Source: Teratosphaeria epicoccoides (Eukaryota > Ascomycota > Dothideomycetes > Mycosphaerellales > Teratosphaeriaceae). From it: 64,000 nucleotides of DNA. The notes beneath the pieces were generated by a model that searched no databases, was not told the origin of the DNA, and saw only the letters and a list, made by a program, of their open reading frames with translations. Both the position numbers and the translations under genes were made by a program. Position 1 is the first letter of the stretch, and every line of letters starts with the position of its first letter. Shown piece after piece: positions 44,673-56,146 of this stretch. The DNA is taken from assembly GCA_021401465.1 (NCBI GenBank), contig JADDMT010000076.1, positions 80,981 through 144,980 of the forward strand, read 5' to 3'.

Positions 44673-46157
44673 TCAGGGATGGCTAGCGCGCCGCGCCTTC
44701 AAAAAAATCATGCGTGCTCGTTCCTCGCGTACCCTCATAGCCTCTTGTTCTTCACGATACCGATCACACTTGACCCGGCGCTTGCCTAGAAAGTACCGCT
44801 CCTGACTGAAACTGGACTCTGCATCGACTGGCTTGTCACTGATGCCCAGACCGTCCGGCAACTCCTCAGTCACAGTCCAATCATTCTCAGCGGCATGCAG
44901 GCTCTGCTGTCGATCCCTGCGCCAGACTTCAATGGCCTCATCATTCACACGGTTGCTGTACTCGGCGTAGGCGACTTCGTCAGCACTCTGGGACTCATCA
45001 CTATCCCGGGTCAAGAAGCCGGAGGTCTGTAGACTGGCTGGCAAAGCACCAACTGCCCGGGCTTCTCTTTTCGCATATTCGTGTTCAGACTCCGCCCTTG
45101 CAAGCCTTCGACTTGCTCTCACATGATCCATGAAGTACTCGCCATCAAAATCTGTTTTGCTACCTGCTACATCGCCTCTTTTGCGTGCGTCAAGGAAATC
45201 CATGAGACGCTCGGTATAGGTTTCTTTGACACGACGAAGCTCAGCTGAGGCATCGGACCAATCATCCATGGCTGCATACAGGGCACGACGTCGCTCGTTC
45301 TTCAGCAGACGCTGCAAACTTGCAGGCCCTCCTGGCTCCCTCTGTCTTTGAGCATTCGAAGTCGCTACTCCAACCGCTGCGCCCATTTCAAGGTTCGCAA
45401 CCCGTTCCTTGTCCTTCAAAAGCCCAGCCGCCGTCAACGGCCTTTCAGCGGCAGCCAGCAGGACCCGTGCATGGTCGTATTCTTCCGCTTCCAAGTTGCG
45501 AAGCTCTTTTCGAAGCTGCAGCAGGCCCGTGATCTTTTCGGAGATCTTGCCCATGAGAGCTCGACTTTCATTATCGTGTTCATCGGTGCGGGCAGACCAG
45601 TCACCGTCTCTGACTATGAGATTCGTGCGCCGAGTGTACAGGAATTGAATTTGGTCCCATTGTTTGGTCATCAGACTCTCCTCTTTCTTGATTTTATGTG
45701 CTAGCGCTTTTGCTTTGGCTATCGTTACCTTGAGCCGATTTAAGGTCTGAAACCAGGACGGCTCAAGCTCATCCTTCAATGGACCTAGCGCCTCTGAGTC
45801 ACAGAAATCGAAACCTGCGATTGCGACGATTCGATTGCGCATTTCTTGCCTGTAATGTTCCAGGATTCTTTCCTTGAGATCTCGACCCGAGGCCGACTCA
45901 TCTCGAGACTTCTCATTCTCCCAGGAGTAGACGTACCGGCGAATTTGCTCCGCGCACACGAGGTGTTGGACGAGACCATTCTCATTTAGACCCGGGTCCT
46001 TGTTGTCTTCGAGAGCATTCTGTCTGCCAGGGGCCCTATCGTCCGTGCAGCCGCCAGGATCACTCTCCGAGACACTGAAAGTTCTTGGTGATTTGCTCGA
46101 CCGTGCAGCGCTATCACCATCCTGCTGCTTTCGCTTAGATTCGGTCTTCGCTGCCAC
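44673..46157 (-). CDS. Hypothetical coiled-coil protein, start uncertain
   Basis: The open frame spans 44673 to about 46187, but its upper part has no ATG: the codon at 46157 is GTG, an in-frame TAA lies near 46190, and the first Met is at 45842 (389 residues from there). Either the gene starts at 45842, has an undetected 5' exon, or has lost its start. The body is helical and highly charged, with coiled-coil stretches (KVTIAKAKALAHKIKKEES, ITGLLQLRKELRNLEAEEYD, a C-terminal REEQEAMRVREERARMIFLK). The N-terminal 60 residues are low-complexity and basic. No known domain is recognised. Such lineage-specific coiled-coil proteins are common in Dothideomycetes. Confidence 0.55.
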   Translation of the reverse strand: MAAKTESKRKQQDGDSAARSSKSPRTFSVSESDPGGCTDDRAPGRQNALEDNKDPGLNENGLVQHLVCAEQIRRYVYSWENEKSRDESASGRDLKERILEHYRQEMRNRIVAIAGFDFCDSEALGPLKDELEPSWFQTLNRLKVTIAKAKALAHKIKKEESLMTKQWDQIQFLYTRRTNLIVRDGDWSARTDEHDNESRALMGKISEKITGLLQLRKELRNLEAEEYDHARVLLAAAERPLTAAGLLKDKERVANLEMGAAVGVATSNAQRQREPGGPASLQRLLKNERRRALYAAMDDWSDASAELRRVKETYTERLMDFLDARKRGDVAGSKTDFDGEYFMDHVRASRRLARAESEHEYAKREARAVGALPASLQTSGFLTRDSDESQSADEVAYAEYSNRVNDEAIEVWRRDRQQSLHAAENDWTVTEELPDGLGISDKPVDAESSFSQERYFLGKRRVKCDRYREEQEAMRVREERARMIFLKARRASHP

Positions 46158-46809
46158 TCTTCCCGAGTGATGTATGGCTGCTGCTTACAGTGCGAGACAC
46201 GTGGGTTTGTCGACCCGTGACATTGCTCAGCAGTGGACACAGAAGCAGTGCGAAAGTTTTCCGCATTTTGTTGAGCAAATGATCGTACAAAGCACTGTGC
46301 TAGCCCAATTTTGGGGTTGCTCATGTCGCAAGTAAGTCATGGCCTGAGTACCAAGCCATGGCACTTTTGACCAGCAGGATGTCCAGTAGCGGCGTTGTGT
46401 GATCACGGTGGGACCTGTGACCTGGTGTCCTGCCTCGTGAGCTACACGTATGCGTCCGGCCAAAAGGCATTTGAAAAGACTGAGGCCTCGAATGACAATT
46501 CGCATCGATGGACATAGAGTTGTCTATCCAAATCTGACACGTCATCTTTCTGGGAACAGCAAGGAGGAGGTGTCACAGTCGCACCGCCAATTTGACAGCA
46601 AGAAGCCATTATAAGGCGGCAGGATGTTTGGCGGTCTCCACCGACGTCGTTCATGCCCTGTCGAACAGGTTATCCAAGCGCGAATGTTGTGAACTACCAC
46701 CCAAATCAAGTCGTCAGCCGCGCTAAACTGCAATTTGACGAATCAAGATCTGTCTCCATGTCGCCACCTTACCCCCTTGGCCCCTCGACCCCAAACACAT
46801 CATCTTGCC
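46158..46809. other. Divergent promoter region, coiled-coil gene / TRM7
   Basis: 652 bp. A 5' exon of the coiled-coil gene might lie here, but I could not find one that keeps the frame. Otherwise nothing was seen. Confidence 0.5.
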
Positions 46810-47958
46810 ATGGGTAAGTCTTCTAAGGACAAGCGGGATGCGTACTACCGCCTTGCGAAGGAGCAAGGATGGCGGGCCCGATCTGCGTTCAAGCTGCTTC
46901 AGCTCGACGAAGAGTTCAATCTCTTTGAGGGTGTGACGCGTGTGGTTGATCTCTGCGCCGCACCGGGCAGCTGGTCGCAAGTGCTGTCACGTGTACTGAT
47001 GCAAGGCCTGAGAGTGGGAAGGGCAGCATGGGAAGACAAGCGGCACAAAGTGTTGCTTCGACAGCGTGGTGCTGAAGGAAAGTCAGACGGGGAAGCCGCT
47101 GTGGAGGGAGAAGACGAAAAGCCTGCGAAGCTGGAACCTCGAAAAGATGTCAAGATTGTAGCTATCGATCTGCAGCCCATGTCGCCTCTACAAGGAATCG
47201 CATGTCTCAAAGCCGACATTACGCACCCTTCGACCATTCCTTTGCTGCTCAAAGCTCTGGATCCCGACTACGATCCGTCTTCGTCTTCGAACGAGGCTTC
47301 GCACCCTGTTGACCTCGTCCTCTCGGACGGCGCACCGGACGTGACAGGACTACACGACCTGGACATCTATGTCCAGTCACAGCTCCTGTGGGCGGCTCTC
47401 AACCTTGCTCTCTGTGTCCTCAAGCCGGGCGGAAAGTTCGTCGCCAAGATCTTTCGTGGCAAAGACGTGGATCTGCTGTACTATCAGCTCAAGATCGTGT
47501 TCGAAAGCGTGACTGTTGCGAAGCCAAGGAGTAGCCGAGCAAGTAGTGTGGAAGCTTTCGTCGTCTGCACGAATTTTCGTCCTCCAAAAGGCTTTCGCGC
47601 GAGTTTGGACAATCCTTTAGGTGCTGGACAAGATTTGTCGTCCGCACAGCAAGATAAGCTGCAAGCAAAAATGGAGCCGACCCGACCGCTGCTTGATGAA
47701 GGTGTGGTCGAGCTCGACCTCGGCTCCGACTGTGATAACGAGTCGTCGCAACAACGCTGGATCGCGCCTTTCCTCGCTTGTGGTGACCTCTCAGCTTTCG
47801 ATGCTGATGCCTCACATAAGCTGCCTGAAGGTCATGTGTCGTTGGATCCTGTGCAGCCGCCCACAGCCCCACCTTATAAACGTGCGCTGGAGGAAAGGCG
47901 GAAGATGGGTGGTGCTTATGGCAAGACTAAGTTGGGAGCTGGAATTGAAGGTGTTTGA
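46810..47958 (+). CDS. TRM7: tRNA 2'-O-ribose methyltransferase TRM7 (FtsJ family)
   Basis: Single exon, 382 residues, from the ATG at 46810 (tgccATGggt); the frame further upstream has no ATG. N-terminus MGKSSKDKRDAYYRLAKEQGWRARSAFKL is diagnostic of Trm7. The SAM-binding motif is VVDLCAAPGSWSQVLS. The catalytic K-D-K-E set can be read as K in SAFKL, D in DLVLSDGAPD and K in KPGGKFVAKIF, with the final Glu in the C-terminal part of the domain. An insert of about 40 charged residues follows motif I. The last 100 residues are a fungal-specific extension. It methylates positions 32 and 34 of the anticodon loop of tRNA-Phe, Leu and Trp in the cytoplasm with partner subunits Trm732 and Rtt10/Trm734. 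Confidence 0.96.
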   Translation: MGKSSKDKRDAYYRLAKEQGWRARSAFKLLQLDEEFNLFEGVTRVVDLCAAPGSWSQVLSRVLMQGLRVGRAAWEDKRHKVLLRQRGAEGKSDGEAAVEGEDEKPAKLEPRKDVKIVAIDLQPMSPLQGIACLKADITHPSTIPLLLKALDPDYDPSSSSNEASHPVDLVLSDGAPDVTGLHDLDIYVQSQLLWAALNLALCVLKPGGKFVAKIFRGKDVDLLYYQLKIVFESVTVAKPRSSRASSVEAFVVCTNFRPPKGFRASLDNPLGAGQDLSSAQQDKLQAKMEPTRPLLDEGVVELDLGSDCDNESSQQRWIAPFLACGDLSAFDADASHKLPEGHVSLDPVQPPTAPPYKRALEERRKMGGAYGKTKLGAGIEGV

Positions 47959-50034
47959 GATACACGTCCTTCCCTGTCGTCTGCGAACTGACGTTGACCC
48001 ACGGAGAGACTTTTCTTTTGAAGTAGTTCACACATTCATGTCAGTGGAAGTCATACAGGCTACGACGCTTGGCTGTGACAACAGAATGCAAACACTATGG
48101 TTGAGTGCCAAATGACGTGGCTCATGGAAAAGAGATGCAGATGCACATGACCATATGATCTGGACTGGCTCTAGAACCGGAGGCTCGACTTCTCGATCAG
48201 AAAGCAATAGATTGAGTGAACACTGTCAAGACCCGTGTAGACTTGCGCCCCAAGACTCGCGTGGCTGCAGCGTGCCGCTGGAATGCGCTCCCGAGATGAA
48301 TGTTGTTCAATGGTAGCGTGAACTCTGTTGGCCCGCGCGTCTATGGTAACAAGCTGCCCGCGTGTGGCTTGCGATGAGGATGGCCCTGGATCCAGGAGTA
48401 CGCAGCGTGAGAATTGGGTGTTGATGTAGATACAGGCTGTGGATCTGCCGTGTCGTCGAAGAATGATGATTCAAAATCTCCAGTGCTCAGCACCGCTCAC
48501 GTCTAAGCTGCGGTGTTGACGTCTTCGTCTATCCCGAATGGTGGTGGTGTGCTGGTTAGCTGTGATTGTTTTCTGCTTCTGGTTCGACAAGACCGCTTGC
48601 CTTTGGTGGCTGCCGCAGCAACAAACTCAAAACTCAGCCGACTCGCGCACACTTGGGCAAGGATTTTTGCAGCCACAGGCCCACAGCGACACGGCTGGCT
48701 ACTGTTGCTATGTGCTGTCCGCTGCGGTGCATGCGGTGCATAGCCAGGTGAGCACAAATTTCGGCATATTGAATGACAGATGTGCAATATCTGCACCTTG
48801 CGCTGAGCGAAGAGAAAATTACTCGTTCGGTTGCTCACGTGCAAATCTCGCGATGGTCTGCCACGATAGGGACCATCAGTTGATCATTCCGATCCAGCAC
48901 AGGATGCTGGATGATTTATTGTAGCAGGAGGCGAGGGCAACGCATATATCAAGGTGGCTCCTTGAGTTGCTGGAAGGGTTCTTCAGCATATCGACCAAAG
49001 CTTGATTTCTCCTGCTTGAGGCTGGTACCACGATACGAGATTCGGAGTCTGATGGAAAGTTCGAGCTTCGCAGATGCAGGAAGAGCAGGCTTCGCCAATC
49101 GCAACAGTTATGGTCTGGCATTGTCTGCAAGAAGGTCATAGTCGACAGTGAAGTGCTCAATTGGCAGTGAACATGAGAGATGCCGAAGGACTGATAGGCT
49201 CGGACTGAAGTCAGACCAGCGGGGCCGAAACCAAACATTCATCAATCCTGCAATACTGCTCAGGTGGTCAGCAACAAGGAGAAACAATGAGGAACATGCG
49301 ATTCGCACAACAGTAGAATGCAGACTCGACAGCCAAACATGCACGAGTGTCCTGTCGAACGACAGTGTGGGCGAATGCAAGTACGCTGCTGATCAGGCAT
49401 TTCGCGCCCAGGACACGAAGATAGAGTTTACCTTCGCGAGACGTTGGCTGTGGCACTTCACGTGAAATTGCTATTGTGATCCTCCATATATTCGATCCTG
49501 GGACAATTGGCGGCAGGACGACCCAGCGATGCCATGGCGTCAGCGAGAAGATGAAGGCTGGTCTGGACCTTGTCGCAAAACACCGTCCGTATTCACATGT
49601 GAATCGGACTGTCGCCACACTGATCCGGAAAATAAATATGTGCATCATGTTGAAGGCCTGCTCGATAGCAAATTTCAGACGAGGCGCTAGTTTACGTCCC
49701 AAAACGGCAACGGTCATCTATACTTGGGCTACCCGTCAGCAAATATCCCCCTACCCGTCCTAGGGCAATGCGCACAGGACCAGTCAGCCGGCTGGCTGGC
49801 TGTAGGCACGATCATGCTAGTTTCAGGAGAGCATGGCGGATTTGCGTTTCTGGTTAAAAGGCTCAACCGGCCTGTCCAACCTCTTAACTCGCGCGTCTCG
49901 TCAGCTATAACATTTCCGAATCGCAGCAGCGATCAGTCACTCGTTGAACCACTTTCCCAAAGCTCATTTGACATCTGCTAATTACTTTCATCGAACGCAT
50001 CTTCTCCCGCGCTCACACAGAATCAATCGTCATC
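47959..50034. other. Gene-poor gap after TRM7
   Basis: 2.1 kb. Several frames of 60-130 codons on both strands (for instance plus 48538-48924, with a hydrophobic start) overlap one another and match nothing. No RNA gene, repeat or transposon end recognised. Part must be the promoter of the secreted protein at 50035. Confidence 0.45.
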
Positions 50035-50676
50035 ATGCGCTCCTTCATCATCGCTGCGACTGCGTCGCTTTTCGCGCTGGCGAGCGCCATGCCCGAGCCT
50101 GTTTTCGGTGGCAAAGCCCTAGAAGAGCGTGACGGCTCTTGCATGAGCTACGACGACGCACAGCAGGTGGCCACCAACTTCAAGGAACTCATTGCCAACT
50201 ACTCCGACAGCCTCGCCAATTCGACATTGACTGTGGACTTCAACGACTACTCCGACTCTGTCACTTCTCTCATTGACTCCGGCTGCACCGGTCCTCAGGC
50301 TGTGCGTACATCGAAGCGCTGTGACAATTAATGTAATGTTCGCCTCACTGACATGACGCAGCTTGGCTCTGTCACCTTCAACTCCCGTGCGGCCTTCGAG
50401 AAGGGCCAAGGCTCGCAGCCCGCCATCCCATTCGAGCAGCTTAACATCTGGTACAACTGCGACAAGGTCTTCTTGCGCTGGAGGTCCGCCCTGACGCCAG
50501 AGATTGTCACTGGCATCATCATTCTCGAGACTACCCAGTCGACCGACCCCACCACCTCCCCGTGGTTGATCAACACCGTGTACTCTGAGTTCAACAGCGG
50601 CGCATGGCTGGTTGACCTCGGTGTATTCACCCCGAGCAACTGCAGCTCTAGCACCAGGCGCATGTTCCGCCAGTAG
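50035..50676 (+). CDS. Secreted NTF2-like domain protein
   Basis: Exon 1 50035-50301, intron 50302-50361 (gtgcgt...cgcag, 60 bp), exon 2 50362-50676; 193 residues. A clear signal peptide (MRSFIIAATASLFALASA) is followed by a short propeptide-like part and MSYDDAQQVATNFKELIANYSDSLANSTLTVDF, then SGCTGPQA-LGSVTFNSRAAFEKGQGSQPAIPFEQLNIWYNCDKVFLRW, the pattern of the fungal extracellular NTF2-like (SnoaL-type) proteins. Four Cys in the mature part could pair; sequons are present (NYS, NST). These proteins are abundant in plant-associated Dothideomycetes; their function is unknown and no catalytic residues can be named. Confidence 0.85.
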
Positions 50677-51360
50677 ATGCATCGAGCGGCATCCACTTTG
50701 TTGTTGCTAGGCATTGGCAGACCTCGTATATCATTGGGATCTTCGACGCATTGACAGGCTTGAAAACTCGGCAGCTAGGCGCTCTAGGGATGGGGAATAT
50801 AATGTATGGCATTTGCATTTCTACACTTTCAAGGCTACGGACAGACGACGGACAAGATTTGTACAGCCCCGCTTGTTCATATAGCACAACCCGTATGGTT
50901 GGAGGAGAGCAGACTACGCTTATGGCTTGTTACGATCGTCTATCTATCTTGTCGGTACCCAAATGATGTCGGCCTTGGGATGTTACTCAATTATTCACTT
51001 CTGCAGCTGAGCGTGACATTCACAATGCCATCATCCTCCTCATCACTCCCTCTCCACACCCACGACTGTGATGCTAAGGCTTGTGCATGGACCACTGCCT
51101 TCCTCTGGCTTCCTATAGCACCGGTATATTTCTAGAGGTACTTCTTGGCGCAATATCGTTGTTCAATTCGAGTCAGCACACAAGCGCACAAACTCGCATC
51201 TATGCTACTTGACGAGAAAGCTGATTAGTGAGTGGTATGGCAACGTAGGATTCAGATGTCTACGCGATCATTCTGTCGAGGCAAATACATATCCATGCTC
51301 GAAGACTGGTGCAACCGCTCTCCTTCCTGAGGTGTTCCAAACGCCATCACCAAACTCCAC
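50677..51360. other. Convergent 3' region
   Basis: 684 bp between convergent genes. No coding signal. Confidence 0.5.
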
Positions 51361-52695
51361 TCAATTGTATCCAAGATCAAGAGTCGTGACATCCTCCAAG
51401 AAGTGCTTCTCACGACCAGATCGGGAGAACCAGAGGTACCACGGGACGATGTAAGTCTTGATGGTGTGTCCAAGCCAGCCTGCGTCGGAGACAGTGCTGA
51501 CAACATTCTTCGACTCTTCGAATGCATCTGCGATTCTCTTCTTCCTCAGAGCCTCGTAGGCCTCGAACGGCTCGCGCATGGTGTTGGGCTTGCCCTTCTC
51601 AATCCACTTCGTCAAGCAGCGAGAGAAAAGGACAGTGTCTTCGAACACAATACCAGTGGACTCACCCTGGGGCGGCATGGCATGCTGTCTCACGAGTCAG
51701 CATCTGAACGTCATTGAGGAGAATGACGCATGTGTACTTACAGCAGCATCACCAAGCAGCATAGTGCGGCCGGTAGACCACTTGCCCTCCTTCGATAAAG
51801 TGAACACAGGCCACAGGTAGAAGTCCTGCGCCTTCTCGATCAAAGGCACAACGCATGGAATCTTGGCGTCGCCAAATCTGTCCAAGAGCTGCTTCCTTGT
51901 CTTCTCCGCGTCCGCGCCGACTGACTTCCAGCCGTCTCTTGATCCAACGTCCTCGACCTGCATCAAAGCACCGACGTACACGGAGTCGGCTTGCGAATTG
52001 TGGTACGATGTGAGCAGCATCCCGCGACGGGCAAAGTTGATCGCGGTGCACTCGAAGTGAACCTTGAAGTCCTTGTCGATTGGTGCGAAGCCAAATGCAT
52101 TCGAGACACCTGAGTAGACTGCCTTGCGCTCCGGCTCGACGTGCTTCAGGCGGGTGACGGAGTGGATACCATCGCAGCCCATGAGAAGATCACCAGATGC
52201 CGAGCCACCATCCTCGAAATGAATTGTGACGTTCTTCTCGGTCTCGTCAATCTTGACTGTTCTCTTGCCGCAAGTGATCTTGATGTTCTCGTGCTTCTCG
52301 ACAGCGGCAATGACACCCTTTAGCGCATCACCGCGGGTGATACGGAGCGCCTTGTATGGTGGGTTGCCAATGCCCTTGCCTTCAGGACCTCTAAAGTCTG
52401 ACTCTGCGAGCTTACCAGAGTACACATCAAATACTTCAAGAAAGTCAATCGTCTTGCCGTAATCCCTCGCACGAATGATCTCAAGCGCTCCGAGGTAGTC
52501 GAGCATGCGCAAAGCATTTGGTGTCAAGTTCACAGCGCCACCAATGGTGGCCAGCTCGGGTCTGATCTCGAAGATCTGGATGCTCGGGACTTGTCCTTTG
52601 GGTGCGAACTTGGTCAGGGCCAGCGCAGTGGTCAGACCGGAGATACCACCGCCCAGGATGATGACCTTCAGGCCGTCGGGAGATGCTGGAGCCAT
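51361..52695 (-). CDS. FAD-dependent monooxygenase (salicylate-hydroxylase-like)
   Basis: Exon 1 52695-51742, intron 51741-51685 (gtaagt...acag, 57 bp), exon 2 51684-51361; 425 residues. Start at 52695 (ggccATGgctcc); upstream in-frame codons include no ATG. The FAD-binding GxGxxG is VIILGGGISGLTTALAL near the start; DLLMGCDGIHS is the DG motif; the splice completes LLGDAAHAMPPQGESTG, the GD motif that binds FAD ribitol. These class A flavin monooxygenases use NAD(P)H to hydroxylate small aromatic substrates; salicylate hydroxylases are the best-known fungal type, but many act in specialised metabolism. No signal peptide. Substrate unknown; no neighbouring pathway genes. Confidence 0.93.
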
Positions 52696-55082
52696 GGCCA
52701 GTAAAGATATGTTTGGTAAAATCTGGGGGAGAGAAAAGGTCACAGAACTGCGAGAGACCAATTGCACTATTATCGCCGTCGGCTTCGCGCACAGGCGCGC
52801 CGCGAAGCTGTTGGTGTCCGCACCTGAGTCCCAGGAGCTCTATTCCAGGTAGGTTGGGGCCGGCGTGCGGCTGTTCGAGCGATCGTCCGACAGAGGGGTA
52901 ACGATGGGTCACAAATGGCGTCGGAGAGAAGACCTGATTGATTAATCAGGCGCCCGCCCAGCTGATGGTCTTGATCTCGCCATGTATTCGACCACCCGCA
53001 AATCAGAACAGCCCGGATTCTTTGCATCGCGTCCAAAACAGGAAATCATCCTGAAGCTCACATGCGGGAGGTGAACTATTAATATACCCGGATAGCGCCA
53101 GTCGTCCCCACGTCGTATGTACGGAGCATTCCAGCTTGAATCTGGGATAAATCATTGTTTCACGAAATGCCTGATTGCCACGACAAGCTGAGTGGGACAG
53201 GACTTGTCCAGCCCGACTCTTGATTATCTGACGAGGACGGTCATTGGCGACCTAGATATCACCCACCGTGCTATCGGTCTCACCAAACACCGCAGTCCGA
53301 TGGGCTGTCAGATCTGTATGATTCAGCCGTGCCTCATTTCGCCTATCATGACCTGAAGGCAGGGTCCCGGCGACGTGCATCTGTGCTGCAGTTAGCTCAA
53401 GTCTTCCTTCAGCCATTCATCTCGAGGTGCTGATGATGGTACTTGTTCGGCAGCTTCTTGTCAGACCCTGAACATCGATATCAGACTTCTGAAGCTATGT
53501 CGCTAAAGCCCTATAATAGCTTATAATATCTCGATCACATGTTTTCAAATCGCCAAATATTAATGTTTAGAAGCGATAGGGTTAGATCTGCAGAGAAACC
53601 CGCTACGAATCAATTAGGTGAAGCCTCTAGCGGCGACGCCGGATAACACCCATCCTGCTGATGCCTGATGTGGCCATGGCACTCTGCCATGTTCACCCTC
53701 AAGACATGTGGCAGAAACACCGCATTTGAAGTCCTGACGGTTGCGAAGGGCAGACTGGTAGCCAACCGAGAGCATCAGCGGACAAGGTTATTCAAAACAA
53801 TACCCACCAAAGCTCGAGCTGACCACGTAAGATGATCTGCGGTGGTAAACAGTCGCTTGCGCACTGGAACTATCGCCAGGCCTGAGCGGACAGCAATTCA
53901 GGATCCGGGTATGTCGATGAAGGATGGTACTCCACGTGACGACGCCGAGGGCGTCCATTGCAGACCCTGAGGACGACGGACGTTACCTGTGGTAGCCCTG
54001 AAGATCGAGCAACGTAGATATCGACACCAGACCTCGCTTTGCTCTGGGCACGCAGACGCTGTCTGACCAGACTCGCTTATTTGTGCTGCGCTATTGAGTG
54101 GAGACAGGTGCAAACCAGATGCACCTGATCGTTGCAATGCCAGAACCCTTCCCGACAGCTACAGAAATCCGGTAACAATATTCATCAGCGACGCAGAGAG
54201 ACAAGGAGCCACTTCGGTTCGGGGGCGACGAAGCCACAGAAAGCACGGAATGAGACACCGAATCTCACACAGGTGTTGGTCCAATGCAGTTCTCTCAACA
54301 GGCAATCAAGTCCCATCCATCATTGAATTGTCTGTTAAAGCCCCGCCAGATTGAGAGCGCCCAACACTTGTCTGACACTGATGTCAGCCCTGGCCGTGGC
54401 ACCCACCGCGTCAGAAGTCAGTCAGTCAGAGAGATCTGCCCGTTCCTTCCTAATCCATCCCCTCGGCCCCATCTCGGCGCAGTAAACCAGCACAGAACAT
54501 ATACATATCTTCTCTCACAACATCACACCACCCCACCAGCGGACCAATGGCTAAGTGGTTAAGGGTCGGAATCGTGGTGGAGTGGGTAAGGGAGTGGGAT
54601 CGTGATGGACTAGTTCGCTGGTGGGGTGCTCTCGACAACAACAATCTCCAACAATCAAACTCGAACCCCGACCAATCGACCGAACCACTGACGCTGTTTA
54701 CGAACGATGCTCCCGTGAGGCGTAATCGCTTGTCACCAATCTGGTCCCCATACGACGGGGACTGCAGCGCTCGGCTCCTGCGATGGCGAGCATTCGCCTC
54801 AGAAAAACCGGCCTGGAAGGTGTCTAGCGGATCTAGCACTGGAAGGTGTTCGAAAGTGGTTTTCTACCTTCTCATCCTCGAAAGGCGCGAGAAGGGTCTT
54901 TTTGCCCTTTTTGGCCTCATTACTCCTGGAGTCATGGTAAATTGTCTGCTTTGATTGTTTTTGAACATTGCGAAGTGTAAAGCTAGGCCTATTGACTTTC
55001 GAGACGACTGAATCAATGACAGTACAGTGCTGCGCCATCCTCGCATCCATTGTTTAGAACTCATCATCGAGCGGAATGACGG
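52696..55082. other. Gene-poor gap
   Basis: 2.4 kb without a credible gene. Around 53.5 kb it is AT-richer than its surroundings. A tRNA-type A-box sequence and a 13-bp inverted repeat lie at 54529-54628 (separate entry). The plus frame 54547-54954 (135 codons) begins inside that element and resembles no protein. Confidence 0.45.
54529..54628 (+). repeat. 13-bp inverted repeat enclosing Pol III-like A and B boxes
   Basis: CACCCCACCAGCG (54529-54541) and its exact reverse complement (54616-54628) enclose 74 bp. Inside, TGGCTAAGTGGTTAAGG (from 54548) matches the D-arm/A-box of Leu/Ser tRNA genes very closely, and TAGTTCGCTGG (54611) is a poor B-box at the expected distance. No acceptor or T stem forms, so it is not a functional tRNA. 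It could be a tRNA-derived relic or SINE head. Confidence 0.35.
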
Positions 55083-55672
55083 TCAAGCTTGGTACTCATG
55101 GGAACCATATCCGGCGGCATCATTCAAACCTTGAGTCATGCCATGGCCTTGACCCGCCACCGCATCCTCGCGCTCTGAACGGAGGACTGCTTGTAGGGGA
55201 TCAGAAATGTAGATGATCTGTTGGCGAGGTGGGTTGTGTATCGTCTCGGCGATGTAAACGACTGCATGGTATAGACAGAGCTAGATGGTCAAACAGCGCT
55301 GTGGCTCTTGCAATCGAGAACTGGAAGAGAAAGGAAACTTGACGTCTTACCAGCCACTGTCGAACCACAGGCGACAAGCAGTCGCTCTGGGATTGCGAGA
55401 GCCTGGTAATGACTGCAGCATTATAATGTGAATTCTGATCGCTGCAACGAAGATGTTTGTCAACTGCACGGCTGTCATCGATCTAATGATTGTAAAGCGA
55501 GCCATGGCATGTGATGGCGCAAAGACAGTAAGGACTTTGCAAACCCCCATTTCACCTGAAACCTATCACGAGCCTGAGCAATGACTCCATTCACAGCAAC
55601 ATGACCACTATCAAACCTGCTCAGCTCCGTCATTCCAGCTCGGATAAGAACGACCATGGAGATCACCGTCAT
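55083..55672 (-). CDS. Tentative three-exon gene of unknown function (148 residues)
   Basis: Exon 1 55672-55556, intron 55555-55483 (gtgaaa...ttag, 73 bp), exon 2 55482-55351, intron 55350-55281 (gtaaga...ctag, 70 bp), exon 3 55280-55083. Both introns are phase 0 and all exons are open. Exon 3 reads like real protein: LYHAVVYIAETIHNPPRQQ, then SDPLQAVLRSEREDAV and a Gly-rich end NDAAGYGSHEYQA. Exon 1 starts with a short hydrophobic run (MTVISMVVLIRAG). I recognise no family. The support is only open frame plus canonical splice sites, so a chance assembly or a decayed gene is possible. Confidence 0.3.
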
Positions 55673-56146
55673 TTCCCTGGGAAGGATGAGTAGCAGGAAT
55701 CAGACTTCTCGACGGTGCAGCATGATATCGGCCGAACAGGGCGCCTAGCGTGGATTATTCGATCACTGATGCAGATGGCCCGACGGATGCTTGCACACAG
55801 ACCTCGCACCCTTCCCGCGTAATTGGGAGCTTGATGAAAGCTCAACTTTTCGGTTCAGCTGCAATGCAGCGTCGCTGGCGACGAGGCGAGTTTTCGCTTG
55901 TCGGAGTTGCGCAACGGCCACTCGAATGAACACTGCGGAGTGCAAAGGCGCATGCGCCGCGGGAGAGCGCTTTAGGATTCCTCTATCACATGCAAGCATC
56001 TACTAGTATGTCTCACAAACTTTCTTACCCCATTGACGTCCTGCAACACTGTGAATACTCTCTCCAAAGTCACCAGCTTCAACCTTCCAGAGGCACAAAA
56101 TCGTCACACGTGCACTCAACCGCGACTTGCACCGGAAGCATCGAAC
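55673..56146. other. Intergenic, upstream of the MYND gene
   Basis: 474 bp between a tentative minus gene and the MYND gene; no further feature was seen. Confidence 0.4.

Noticed and set aside
48538..48924. 128-codon plus frame with a hydrophobic N-terminus after TRM7
   Set aside because: Opposing frames of similar length overlap it, and composition is not protein-like beyond the first 15 residues.
54541..54630. Functional Leu/Ser tRNA gene
   Set aside because: A-box matches, but acceptor, anticodon and T stems do not form and the B box is poor.
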